From contig JAEZBP010000175.1 of assembly GCA_023427125.1 (NCBI GenBank), positions 1-10,943 of the forward strand: a DNA stretch of 10,943 nucleotides, read 5' to 3'. The position numbers were made by a program, and so were the translations under genes. Below, piece by piece: positions 1 through 7,117 of this stretch. Within the stretch, counting starts at the first letter, position 1. The number at the start of each line of letters is the position of its first letter. The stretch comes from Pseudomonadota bacterium (lineage in GTDB: Bacteria > Myxococcota_A > Polyangia > Polyangiales > Sandaracinaceae). The notes beneath the pieces are model-generated. The model was not told where the DNA came from and made no database searches. It was given only the letters and a program-made list of their open reading frames with translations.

Positions 1-139
<139 letters not shown>

Positions 140-166
140 TCCGTCGAGAACACCCTCGCACCATCT

Positions 167-172
167 GAGGAG
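167..172 (+). promoter_or_regulatory. Ribosome-binding site for the coiled-coil gene
   Basis: A GAGGAG purine run lies five bases before the ATG at 178. It is among the best Shine-Dalgarno matches in the window. It supports translation starting at 178 and argues against the longer frame that enters from the hexamer tract. Confidence 0.6.
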
Positions 173-177
173 CGACG

Positions 178-451
178 ATGATCGGGGACCTGACGATCGA
201 GATCCTGAAGCAGATCCGCGACGAGCTCGTGACGGTCGGCGATCGCATCGACGCGGTGCGCGCCGAGCACGGCGCGCGCCTCGACGAGACGAACGTGCGG
301 GTCGCCGCGATGGAGACGACGCTGCTCGATCTCGCGGAGCCGCAGCGCTTCGTGGTGCGGGCCCTCGCCACGCGCGATCGCAAGCTCGAGAACGACGTCG
401 ACGAGCCGCGCGCCCGCGTGGACAAGGATCGAGGAGCGCATCGCCGGCTGA
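178..451 (+). pseudogene. Small coiled-coil protein, frameshifted near its C-terminus
   Basis: I recognise no enzymatic function. The first 80 or so residues look genuinely coding: an N-terminus containing TIEILKQIRD, then heptad-like helix rich in Asp, Glu, Arg and Val, as in short coiled-coil proteins common in myxobacterial genomes (remembered resemblance, not searched). In the starting frame the reading continues to 858, but beyond about 427 it runs antisense through the neighbouring gene and becomes Arg-rich. Skipping one base at 427 after the Val-Asp-Lys codons gives Ile-Glu-Glu-Arg-Ile-Ala-Gly and a TGA at 449-451. This restores a helical ending and puts the stop 5 bp from the stop of the convergent gene, a natural junction. 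The intact product would be about 91 residues. The extra base may be a true mutation or a sequencing error. The GAGGAG site fixes the start. Confidence 0.6.
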
Positions 452-456
452 TCCGC

Positions 457-1233
457 TCACGGTGGGAGCGCGAGGGTGGTGCGGCCATCCTGGATCTCGC
501 GCACGAGCGCTTCGATCGTCTCCGGCGGCGGCTCGGCGCCGGTGGTCAGGTCCACGCGCACCGGACACGCGCGGCGCACCTGCACGACGCCCAAAGTTCG
601 CGTCGAGACCGGGACGGCGGCGTACGCCTGGACGAACAGCTCCTGGTAGCCGGCGGCGCGCGCGCGCTCGAGGAACGGCGCGGCAGCGCCGAGGGGCGTG
701 TCGGGATCCGCCCAGAGGACGATCGCGCCGAGGAATGGGTCCCGCGGATGCAGCATCGCCCAATTGCGGCGCAGGATCTCGAGATCGGTGGCGAGCCGAT
801 CGGGGTCGCTCATGAGGCGCGAGTCGAGCGTGACCCGGCCGTCGTCATCTACTCGTAGGACGGGAGCGATCTGCAGGTCGGTGCAGGACGAGAGGCGGAT
901 CCCCGCGATGGGCTCGAGGCGGTGCTCGCCGGGCCGCCGTGGCGTGGAGAGCTGCGCCGGGTGCTGCCGGTCCCAGGCGTGATCGCGGGTCGCCGCGAAC
1001 GCCGCGACGCCGGCGACGCAGACCAGCAGCGAGAGACCGAGGCCGGCGTTGGTGAACATCGCCCGCCCTTCGGGGGCGCGTCGGTAGAGCGCGACCGCCG
1101 CGGCGATCACACCGATCGCGGCCGTGACCCAGGCGCCCCTCGCGAGGGTGTCATCGAGCGTGGCGATCTCCTCTCGCAGCTCTCCCACCTCGTAGTTCGC
1201 GCTGGCCGCGAGCTCGGCGGCGAAGCCCCACAC
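457..1233 (-). CDS. C-terminal part of a membrane protein with an ExbD/TolR-like soluble domain (frame-broken)
   Basis: This frame, numbered from the GTG at 1233, encodes two hydrophobic helices (about residues 33-50 and 61-82) and then a soluble C-terminal region. Residues 115-205 have an ExbD/TolR-like layout: a strand reading VLRVDDDGRVTLDSR, a helix, the strand IVLWADPDTP, then a helix ending in ARAAGYQELFVQAY. ExbD proteins similarly place a strand with Ala-Asp before a 'Pro-x-Gly' helix and an 'RAAG' turn; this is a remembered pattern and the match is faint. The GTG at 1233 has no ribosome-binding site, and coding-like sequence (Leu-Thr-Ala-Cys-Ala-Tyr) continues upstream in the same frame. 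It is therefore probably the continuation of the 1684 gene rather than a separate gene. The stop at 457-459 faces the coiled-coil gene. If ExbD-like, the domain would lie in the periplasm; function unknown. Confidence 0.6.
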   Translation of the reverse strand: MWGFAAELAASANYEVGELREEIATLDDTLARGAWVTAAIGVIAAAVALYRRAPEGRAMFTNAGLGLSLLVCVAGVAAFAATRDHAWDRQHPAQLSTPRRPGEHRLEPIAGIRLSSCTDLQIAPVLRVDDDGRVTLDSRLMSDPDRLATDLEILRRNWAMLHPRDPFLGAIVLWADPDTPLGAAAPFLERARAAGYQELFVQAYAAVPVSTRTLGVVQVRRACPVRVDLTTGAEPPPETIEALVREIQDGRTTLALPP

Positions 1234-1684
1234 GTATGCACAGGCCGTGAGCGGCCGCAGTGGCCGAGAGTGTCGCGCCCGCGGCCAGCCACTCGAGCGC
1301 CCCCTCTCGGGCGGCGCGAACGAGCGCCCAGCCGCTGACCGGCACGAGGATCATCGCGAGCGAGGTCGCCACGAGCAGCCACCCGAGCTCCGCCGCCAGA
1401 TCCTCGAAGCGAAGATCCTGGTCGGCGATCACCGCGCGGAGCCGAGCCTCCCGCCCGGCCCACGCGAGCTTGCCGGCCGCGCCGAGCACCGCCGGCACGA
1501 GCACGAGCGGCCCCAGCGTGAGCGCGATGCGCAGGCGCGAAGGCTCGCCGCGCCTGCGCGAGAGGCCGATGTGAGCACCCACGCTGGCGAGCAGGGCCGC
1601 GGCCGTCGCCGCGAGGACCAGCTGCCCTGCCGGCGACCCGGTGAGATCGTGATCGCGGAAGAGCCAGTCGAGGAAGCGGATCAC
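1151..1684 (-). CDS. N-terminal part of the same multi-pass membrane protein (frame-broken)
   Basis: Hydrophobic helices occur near the N-terminus (GQLVLAATAAALLASVGAHI), next in ALTLGPLVLVPAVLGAAG, then in LGWLLVATSLAMILVPVSGWALV and ALEWLAAGATLSATAAAHG. A polar helical stretch (EARLRAVIADQDLRFEDLAAEL) sits between the second and third. After about 1240 this frame turns Arg-rich and non-natural until its stop at 1151, while the adjacent frame becomes membrane-like. From 457 to 1684 the span exceeds a multiple of three by one base. One protein of roughly 409 residues with about six membrane helices and a soluble C-terminal domain is the simplest reading. The GTG at 1684 overlaps the upstream TGA as GTGA, the usual coupled arrangement. 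A GTG at 1693 is also possible. I do not recognise the family; a distant proton-channel component is only a guess. Confidence 0.6.
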   Translation of the reverse strand: MIRFLDWLFRDHDLTGSPAGQLVLAATAAALLASVGAHIGLSRRRGEPSRLRIALTLGPLVLVPAVLGAAGKLAWAGREARLRAVIADQDLRFEDLAAELGWLLVATSLAMILVPVSGWALVRAAREGALEWLAAGATLSATAAAHGLCIRVGLRRRARGQRELRGGRAARGDRHAR

Positions 1685-1839
1685 GACACCCACGTGAGCA
1701 GGACGAAGGTCGAGTAGCCGAGCCAGTCGAGGGCGGCGATCGCGCCGAGGGTCAGGCCCGTGACCAAGAGCACCACCGCCGCGACGTCACGCCACATGCC
1801 CGGACGACAGCGGGCGCTCTCCTCGGTTCCCGGCGACAT
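1681..1839 (-). CDS. 52-residue single-helix membrane protein
   Basis: The frame runs from ATG at 1839 to TGA at 1681-1683. It has a short polar N-terminus (MSPGTEESARCRPG), a second Met at residue 15, one long hydrophobic helix from about residue 20 to 37 (AAVVLLVTGLTLGAIAAL), and an aromatic tail ending in FVLLTWVS. Its stop overlaps the GTG of the next gene in a GTGA junction, strong evidence of translation and coupling. Size and the 'LLVTGLTLGAIAALDWLGY' pattern recall small DUF378-type membrane proteins, but one helix is too little to assign a family. It heads the leftward membrane operon, 81 bp from the divergent chemoreceptor gene. No good Shine-Dalgarno lies upstream; AGGGG about 14 bases before the ATG is too far to be convincing. 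It could be a small partner subunit of the downstream membrane protein. Confidence 0.6.
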   Translation of the reverse strand: MSPGTEESARCRPGMWRDVAAVVLLVTGLTLGAIAALDWLGYSTFVLLTWVS

Positions 1840-1849
1840 GATAGAGATC

Positions 1850-1879
1850 TTGCCCCTAAAGAAGGGCGCCAGGTACGCT
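1850..1879 (+). promoter_or_regulatory. Possible sigma-70-type promoter for the chemoreceptor gene
   Basis: TTGCCC at 1850-1855 and TACGCT at 1874-1879 are separated by 18 bp and lie in the divergent gap before the ATG at 1921. Each box matches the consensus only partly. The stretch is locally AT-richer than its surroundings, which favours a promoter role. No matching pair is clear for the opposite strand. Confidence 0.3.
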
Positions 1880-1920
1880 GCGGAGCCCGCGAAGCTTCAC
1901 CCGCGTGGCGCATTTCGACG

Positions 1921-3831
1921 ATGGAATTTCTCAGCAAGCTCCAGAAGAGCCGCACCTTGTGGCCAGGGCTCTTCCTGGCGGTCGTCGCCGTCGGCGTCGC
2001 GCTGGTGCTCGGCCCCCAGATCGCGAGCGTCTACCACGGTCTGGGCGCGCTGATCGCCGGCATCGGCGCCCTCCTCGGCGGGCTCGTGGTCGCGATCGGG
2101 ATGGAGAGCGGCGCCCCCGACAGCCTCCTCGACGCCATGCGCGAGGCCGCGGGCGGGCGGCTCCTGCCGCGCCCGGCCGAGCTGCCGCACCCGATGAACC
2201 GGCTCTGGGACGAGCTCGGCGAGGTCGCGTCCAAGGTGCAGCGCGCCGCGCAGCAGGACGAGCAGGCCCGCGCTCGGGAGAGCGAGCTGCGGCGCAGCGT
2301 CGACCGGCTCGACGAGGAGGCCTCGCGCCTGCGCGTGGAGCTCGAGGAGTCGCGGCGCGGCGGCGTCGAGCGGCCGGACACGAGCGATCTGCGCCGGCGC
2401 CTCAGCGACTCCGAGGAGGAGCGCAACGAGGTCGTCCGCAAGCTGCGCGAGGCCGCAGAGGCGCGCGAAGAGGCGGAGAAGAAGGCCCGCGAGGCCGGCG
2501 GCGAGCTCGAGCGGCTCGCGCGGCGCATCAACGAGAACCGCTCGCACATCCAGGACGCCGAGCGGGTCATCGCCGATCACGTCGACAAGCTCTCCGCGGG
2601 CTTCGGCGAGCAGATGGCCGCCGTCGAGCAGACCATCTCCTCGATGCAGGAGATCAGCGCGGCGCTCCACCAGATCGCCCAGCACGTCGAGGCCCTCGCG
2701 TCGAACGCCGAGGAGAGCTCGAGCTCGATCCTCGAGATGACCGCGACCAACGACGAGGTCGCCGAGAACATGGCGAACCTCGCGAACAGCGTGCGCGAGA
2801 CGGTCAGCTCGATCGAGGAGATGACCTACTCGATCAAGGAGGTCGCCCGCAACGTCGACGCCCTCTCGCTCACCGCCGAGGAGACGTCGTCCTCGATGAA
2901 CGAGATGGACGTCTCGATCGATCAGGTGCAGTCGAACGCGAACGAGACGGCGCGCCTCTCCGAGGAGGTCGCGGTGGACGCCGAGCGGGGCGCCGACGCG
3001 ATCCTCAAGACGATCGACGAGATCAACCGCATCAAGGAGACGAGCTCCGAGGCGGTGCAGGTCATCGGCAACCTCGGCAGCCGCATCGAGGCGATCGGCG
3101 ACATCCTCAACGTCATCGACGACGTGGCCGAGCAGACGAACCTGCTCGCCCTGAACGCGGCGATCATCGCGGCGCAGGCCGGCGAGCACGGCAAGGGCTT
3201 CGCGGTCGTCGCCGACGAGATCAAGGATCTGGCCGAGCGCGCCGGCGCCTCGACCAAGGAGATCGCCGAGCTCATCAAGACGATCCAGGCGGAGTCGAAG
3301 AAGGGCATCGCCGCCGTGCAGCTCGGCGCGGCGACGGTCGATCGCGGCGTCGAGGTCAGCGCCGAGGCGGAGCGCGCGCTCAAGAAGATCCTCACCAGCT
3401 CGCAGAAGTCGACGAGCATGGTGCGCGCGATCGCCCGGGCCACGGTCGAGCAGGCCAAGGGCAGCAAGCAGGTGACCGACGCGATCGGGCGCATCGCCGA
3501 GACGGTGCAGCAGATCGCCGCGGCCACCGCCGAGCAGGCGCGCGGCTCCGAGCTCATCATGAAGAGCGCGGAGAAGATGCGGCTGATCACCCAGCACGTG
3601 GAGCGCTCGAGCCAGGAGCAGGCGCGCGGCGGCCGGCAGATCAGCCAGTCGATCGAGAACATCAGCGGGATGGTCAACGAGCTGCACCAGTCCCAGCGCG
3701 CGCAGGCTCGCGGGTCGGAGCAGACCCTCACCGCGGCGCGGCGGATCCACGAGCTCACCCGCGCCTACGAGGCGCACCTGCGCGAGCTGACCCGCGCCGC
3801 CGAGCGCCTGCGCGCGGTCGCCAGAGATTAG
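1921..3831 (+). CDS. Methyl-accepting chemotaxis protein with two membrane helices and no periplasmic domain
   Basis: This 636-residue receptor would signal through CheW and the CheA kinase from the inner membrane. Two hydrophobic helices (about residues 14-34 and 38-60) are joined by only a few residues, so there is no periplasmic ligand domain and no recognisable HAMP. A charged coiled-coil linker fills roughly 90-205, followed by the long antiparallel signalling bundle from about 215. The conserved tip reads DVAEQTNLLALNAA at 401-414, then IIAAQAGEHGKGFAVVADEI. Ile416 and Gln419 stand where the widely conserved Glu and Arg (E. coli Tsr E385 and R388) normally sit. Glu-rich heptads on both arms offer candidate methylation sites. 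No che genes are nearby, so its partner array is unknown. It may sense membrane or cytoplasmic state rather than an external ligand. The ATG at 1921 lacks a clear ribosome-binding site, but no better in-frame start lies just upstream. Confidence 0.95.
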   Translation: MEFLSKLQKSRTLWPGLFLAVVAVGVALVLGPQIASVYHGLGALIAGIGALLGGLVVAIGMESGAPDSLLDAMREAAGGRLLPRPAELPHPMNRLWDELGEVASKVQRAAQQDEQARARESELRRSVDRLDEEASRLRVELEESRRGGVERPDTSDLRRRLSDSEEERNEVVRKLREAAEAREEAEKKAREAGGELERLARRINENRSHIQDAERVIADHVDKLSAGFGEQMAAVEQTISSMQEISAALHQIAQHVEALASNAEESSSSILEMTATNDEVAENMANLANSVRETVSSIEEMTYSIKEVARNVDALSLTAEETSSSMNEMDVSIDQVQSNANETARLSEEVAVDAERGADAILKTIDEINRIKETSSEAVQVIGNLGSRIEAIGDILNVIDDVAEQTNLLALNAAIIAAQAGEHGKGFAVVADEIKDLAERAGASTKEIAELIKTIQAESKKGIAAVQLGAATVDRGVEVSAEAERALKKILTSSQKSTSMVRAIARATVEQAKGSKQVTDAIGRIAETVQQIAAATAEQARGSELIMKSAEKMRLITQHVERSSQEQARGGRQISQSIENISGMVNELHQSQRAQARGSEQTLTAARRIHELTRAYEAHLRELTRAAERLRAVARD

Positions 3832-3833
3832 CT

Positions 3834-3861
3834 GGTGCGCGCTGTTGGCTCGGCGCGCGCC
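3834..3861. terminator. Hairpin between convergent genes, possible bidirectional terminator
   Basis: A 9-bp stem pairs 3834-3842 with 3853-3861, with one G-T wobble and a 10-base loop. It lies in the 46-bp gap between the chemoreceptor stop and the helicase stop. There is no T-tract, so it is not a textbook intrinsic terminator. The sequence GTTGGCTCGG is also repeated directly at 3844-3853 and 3865-3874. Confidence 0.3.
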
Positions 3862-3877
3862 TTCGTTGGCTCGGTGC

Positions 3878-6800
3878 TCACGTCGGGCCAGCCGCCCGGA
3901 CCCGCGGCGTGAGGGGCTCCGCCGCGTCGATCAGGAAGCGCGTGCGCTCGCCGAGCGCGAGCACGCGGCGGTCCCCGATGCAGACGAAGCGATCGCGCGC
4001 TCGCGAGACCGCGACGTTCAGGAGGTTGGGGCGCGCGTTGAGGAAGGACAGCGAGCGAGCGCGCGTGGCCACGGTCGTGAAGAGCACGACGCTGCGCTCG
4101 CCGCCCTGAAAGCGGTGGACCGTGCCGAGCGCGAGGCCTCCTCTGCTTGTGCCCAGCGGCTCCAGCTCGGCCAGCTCGAGGCTCGGCTCGAGCGGAATGC
4201 CGCGCTCGATGACGCCGCGACGCAGGCGCTCGAGCTGCGCGCGGTAGGGCGTGATCACCGCGATGTCGGAGGGGCCTCGGCCCGAGGCGAGGAGCCGATC
4301 GAGGAGCGCCAGGGTCTCACGGAGCTCCGGCTCGTTGTACCAGCTGCCGAAGTGAGGCTCCTGGGCGCCGCGCACGTCGATCGAGGCCACCGGGTGCGGC
4401 AGGAGGCCGCCCTCGAGCGGGTGCGGCGTGTGGACCTCGAGCCCGTAGCCGCAGAGCGCGTCGGAGATGGCGATGATGGCCGGGTGACAGCGGAAGTGAT
4501 CGAGGAGCGCGTGGCGCTCGGGCACCGCCCGCTCGGCCAGCGACTGCACCGAGGCGACGCTCTCGCGATGCGTGCGGTACGGCGCGAGCTTCTCCGGTGC
4601 GAGCGCGATCCGCTTCGAGCGGATCAGGCGCTCGTCGTCCTCGGCGCCGAGCTCGATCACGGGCGTGAGCTGGTGGACGTCGCCCACGATGAGCGCGCTC
4701 TCGCTGCGCATGAGCGCGGAGACGGCGTGTGCGGGGTGGCACTGGCCGGCTTCGTCGATGACGATGCGCGCGATGCTCTCGGCCTCCGGCGACAGGCAGT
4801 TGCCGAGCGAGAGCAGCGTCGAGCCCCAGACGCCGAAGAGCTGACACAGGCGCGCCGCCGCGTCTGGATCGTGGCGAAAGAGGGGCCTCAGCGAGCGCTC
4901 CTCGGTGATGAAGCGGAGCGCGGTCTCGAGCGCCGCGCCGAGCTCGGCCGCCCGCGCGCGTGCCCAGGCCTCACGAGCCTGCACCGCGGCATCGAAGAGC
5001 GCGCGCGCGCTCTGCTCGTGCTCGTCCCATCGGACCTCCGCCGGCGGAGCCTCGGCGCCCAGCCGTGCCAGGCGCTTGCGGAGCTTGCGCTCCTTCTTCG
5101 CGCGTCGGGCTGCGGCGAGGTGCTGCTCGAGCGCGCTCGAGAGCTCGCCCACCCGCGTCCGTGCGAGCTCGGCGGCCTCCTCCCACGCCTCGGTGAGCGC
5201 GACCACGTCGAGCGAGGTCGTCTCGGGCGGGAGCGGCCATTCGAGCTCGAGCTTCGCGCCGGACACCCGCTCGAAAGCGCTCAGCGCGGGCTCGACCGTC
5301 TGCGCGTAGTAGCCCGTCAGCGCAGCCAGGCGCACGGCGTTGGGCTTGGGCTCGCACATCTTACTGAGCGCGGCGGCGCGCTCGTCGAGCTTCTTCAGGG
5401 CGGCCACGAGCGTCGTCGCCCGGTCGGGCGTGAGGCCTGCGCAGCGCTCGTCGATCGCGGGCGCCGCGTCGAGCCTGGCGAGAGAGGCCTCCAACCGAGC
5501 GCGCTCGTCGGCTCGCGCGCGGTGCTCGCGCTGCGGCGCGAGGATGGCGTCGACGCTGGCGCGGCGCTCGGAGAAGCGCGCCATGGCCTCCTCGAGCGCT
5601 CGCTGGTGGACGGAGGCGGGCTCTGCCTTCGCGCTCTCGAGCCAGGCCAACGTCCGGCGGAGCTGGGCGGCGAGGGTGACGCTCGTGACCTGTCGGTTCC
5701 CGACCCGCAGCGCGAGCGGCAAGCCCTCGGCGCGATCGAGCGGCTCGATCACGTTGTCGACCGCGCGGTTGTTGCTGCTCGTGACGACGAAGAGGTCCCC
5801 GCCCATCCGCTTTCGATCCACGAGGGCGTCGACCTGCCGGACCAGCGCCTCGGCGCAGAGGTGGAGGATCAGCGTGGTCTTGCCGGTGCCGGGCGGGCCT
5901 TGCACCGCGGTCAGCGTGGAGCTCCAGAAGGCATCGGCCGCGCGTCGCTGGCGCGCGGTGAGCGCAGGGCCAGCGCCGAGCGCGCGCTGCGGAGGTCCAC
6001 CCGGGGCGACCCGCGCCGCTCGACCTGTCAGATAGCTGTCGAGGCAGCTGCCCTCCTTCGAAGCGGTGCTCCCCTCGATGAGCGCGGTGAGCTCGCGCTG
6101 GAGGTGCCAGGTGGTCTTGGCGCGCGTCGCATCCAACACGATGGCGACCGGGTAGACCTTCGCGCGCGTGGGCGCGCGAGAGAGCAGCCCGTGCGTCGCT
6201 CGCCGCAGGCGCTCGAGCGCGCCCTCGATCGTCCGCGGCGCGGAGACTCGCGCCTCCGGGCTCGCGGTCCTCTCGAGCGTCTCGGCCACGAGCGCGAGCA
6301 TGTCGAGCGCGCTCAGCGTCTCGCGCTCCCGGAGCGCGTCGAAGAGCGCGTCGATGTCCTCGGCCGTGACCCCGAGCGGGCTCGCGAGGAGGCGGGGGTC
6401 GAGGAAGAAGGGCCATGAGTCGGCCGCTGCTCGGGATACGCGCGCCTCGGTCGGCGCCGCGGGATACCTCCCGTCCCGCCGCTCGGGGTACGTCGGCGGC
6501 TCGAACGCCTCACCCTCGGCGAAGAAGCGGACGCGCGCCTCGGCGCGCAGGAGCCCTGCGAGCTCGCCGCGCGGCAGGTGCACCACCGGGAAGCAGACGA
6601 GGTGCGTGAGCTCGTCGTCGTCTCCGCGGCGGTATCGCATGTGGAGCCAGTCCTCGAAGAACGCGGAGAGCTCCCCGTCGAGCGGGCGCGCCACGACGCC
6701 GTCTCCGGCGAGCATCTGCGCCGTCGCGCCGTCGAGCGGCAGCTTGAAGTAGACCTGCCCGGGCGACGGCACGTCGAGGCGCGGTGGCGCGTCGGCGCGG

Positions 6801-6913
6801 TTGGCGCGCCGGGCCAGCGGGCGCAGCGAGAGCGCCTCCTCCAGTCGCAACGACGCGAGCCAGTAGCGCAGGACCTCGCGGGCCTGCTCTCGTGAGAGCG
6901 GTGGAGTCCGCAT
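3878..6913 (-). CDS. Superfamily 1 DNA/RNA helicase (UPF1/DNA2-like, AAA_11-AAA_12 type)
   Basis: This 1011-residue protein carries the SF1 motifs in order. LTARQRRAAD at 318-327 precedes Walker A GPPGTGKTT at 339-347. Motif Ia is VVTSSNNRAVDN at 376-387. The Walker B box VIDEAGQ lies at 718-724 with Asp720-Glu721, and GDVHQLTP at 744-751. DHFRCHP is at 805-811, TVHRFQGGER at 931-940, and NVAVSRARDR with Arg971 at 966-975. It should hydrolyse ATP to unwind or translocate on nucleic acid in the cytoplasm. The 310 residues before Walker A match no domain I know. About 330 residues separate motif Ia from motif II, much of it coiled-coil-like (430-480 and 575-660), a stalk or insertion as in UPF1-like enzymes but long. 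No nuclease motif is visible. The start is the ATG at 6913, with no strong ribosome-binding site. The gene stands alone, convergent to the chemoreceptor and divergent from tatB; substrate unknown. Confidence 0.93.
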   Translation of the reverse strand: MRTPPLSREQAREVLRYWLASLRLEEALSLRPLARRANRADAPPRLDVPSPGQVYFKLPLDGATAQMLAGDGVVARPLDGELSAFFEDWLHMRYRRGDDDELTHLVCFPVVHLPRGELAGLLRAEARVRFFAEGEAFEPPTYPERRDGRYPAAPTEARVSRAAADSWPFFLDPRLLASPLGVTAEDIDALFDALRERETLSALDMLALVAETLERTASPEARVSAPRTIEGALERLRRATHGLLSRAPTRAKVYPVAIVLDATRAKTTWHLQRELTALIEGSTASKEGSCLDSYLTGRAARVAPGGPPQRALGAGPALTARQRRAADAFWSSTLTAVQGPPGTGKTTLILHLCAEALVRQVDALVDRKRMGGDLFVVTSSNNRAVDNVIEPLDRAEGLPLALRVGNRQVTSVTLAAQLRRTLAWLESAKAEPASVHQRALEEAMARFSERRASVDAILAPQREHRARADERARLEASLARLDAAPAIDERCAGLTPDRATTLVAALKKLDERAAALSKMCEPKPNAVRLAALTGYYAQTVEPALSAFERVSGAKLELEWPLPPETTSLDVVALTEAWEEAAELARTRVGELSSALEQHLAAARRAKKERKLRKRLARLGAEAPPAEVRWDEHEQSARALFDAAVQAREAWARARAAELGAALETALRFITEERSLRPLFRHDPDAAARLCQLFGVWGSTLLSLGNCLSPEAESIARIVIDEAGQCHPAHAVSALMRSESALIVGDVHQLTPVIELGAEDDERLIRSKRIALAPEKLAPYRTHRESVASVQSLAERAVPERHALLDHFRCHPAIIAISDALCGYGLEVHTPHPLEGGLLPHPVASIDVRGAQEPHFGSWYNEPELRETLALLDRLLASGRGPSDIAVITPYRAQLERLRRGVIERGIPLEPSLELAELEPLGTSRGGLALGTVHRFQGGERSVVLFTTVATRARSLSFLNARPNLLNVAVSRARDRFVCIGDRRVLALGERTRFLIDAAEPLTPRVRAAGPT

Positions 6914-7070
6914 GAGCAGTCGCCAGCGGTGGAGAGATAGCCCATCGGCGTGGCGTCGCGCCCGTCCCCTCGAGTGTGTCGCCCCCGCTCATCCGGAGTG
7001 GACCAAGGTGCCCCGCTCGGCGTCGAGAGAATGCGGCCTCCAAGCTCCGGGTCCGCGAGGTGGCGTGCCA

Positions 7071-7099
7071 CTGTTCGCCCCGGGAGCGCGTGCTACAAC
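7071..7099 (+). promoter_or_regulatory. Weak candidate promoter for tatB-tatC
   Basis: TACAAC at 7094-7099 resembles a -10 box, and CTGTTC at 7071-7076 lies 17 bp upstream as a poor -35. Transcription from it would give a leader of only about 10-15 bases before the ATG at 7118. Apart from this I see nothing distinctive in the 204-bp divergent gap 6914-7117. Confidence 0.2.
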
Positions 7100-7117
7100 G
7101 CAGCGCGGTCGGAGCGA

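Noticed and set aside
1897..3777. 626-codon frame antisense to the chemoreceptor, rich in Leu, Arg, Asp and Gly
   Set aside because: Its Leu-Asp-Arg-rich composition is what the GC-rich receptor codons give on the reverse strand; the receptor on the plus strand is unmistakable.
3845..6418. 857-codon frame antisense to the helicase
   Set aside because: Its Arg-, Glu- and Leu-rich, motif-free sequence is a shadow of the helicase, which carries all SF1 motifs in the opposite strand.
3878..6913. Defence-island helicase
   Set aside because: The neighbours are a chemoreceptor and tatBC; no nuclease, methylase or other defence gene is present in the window.
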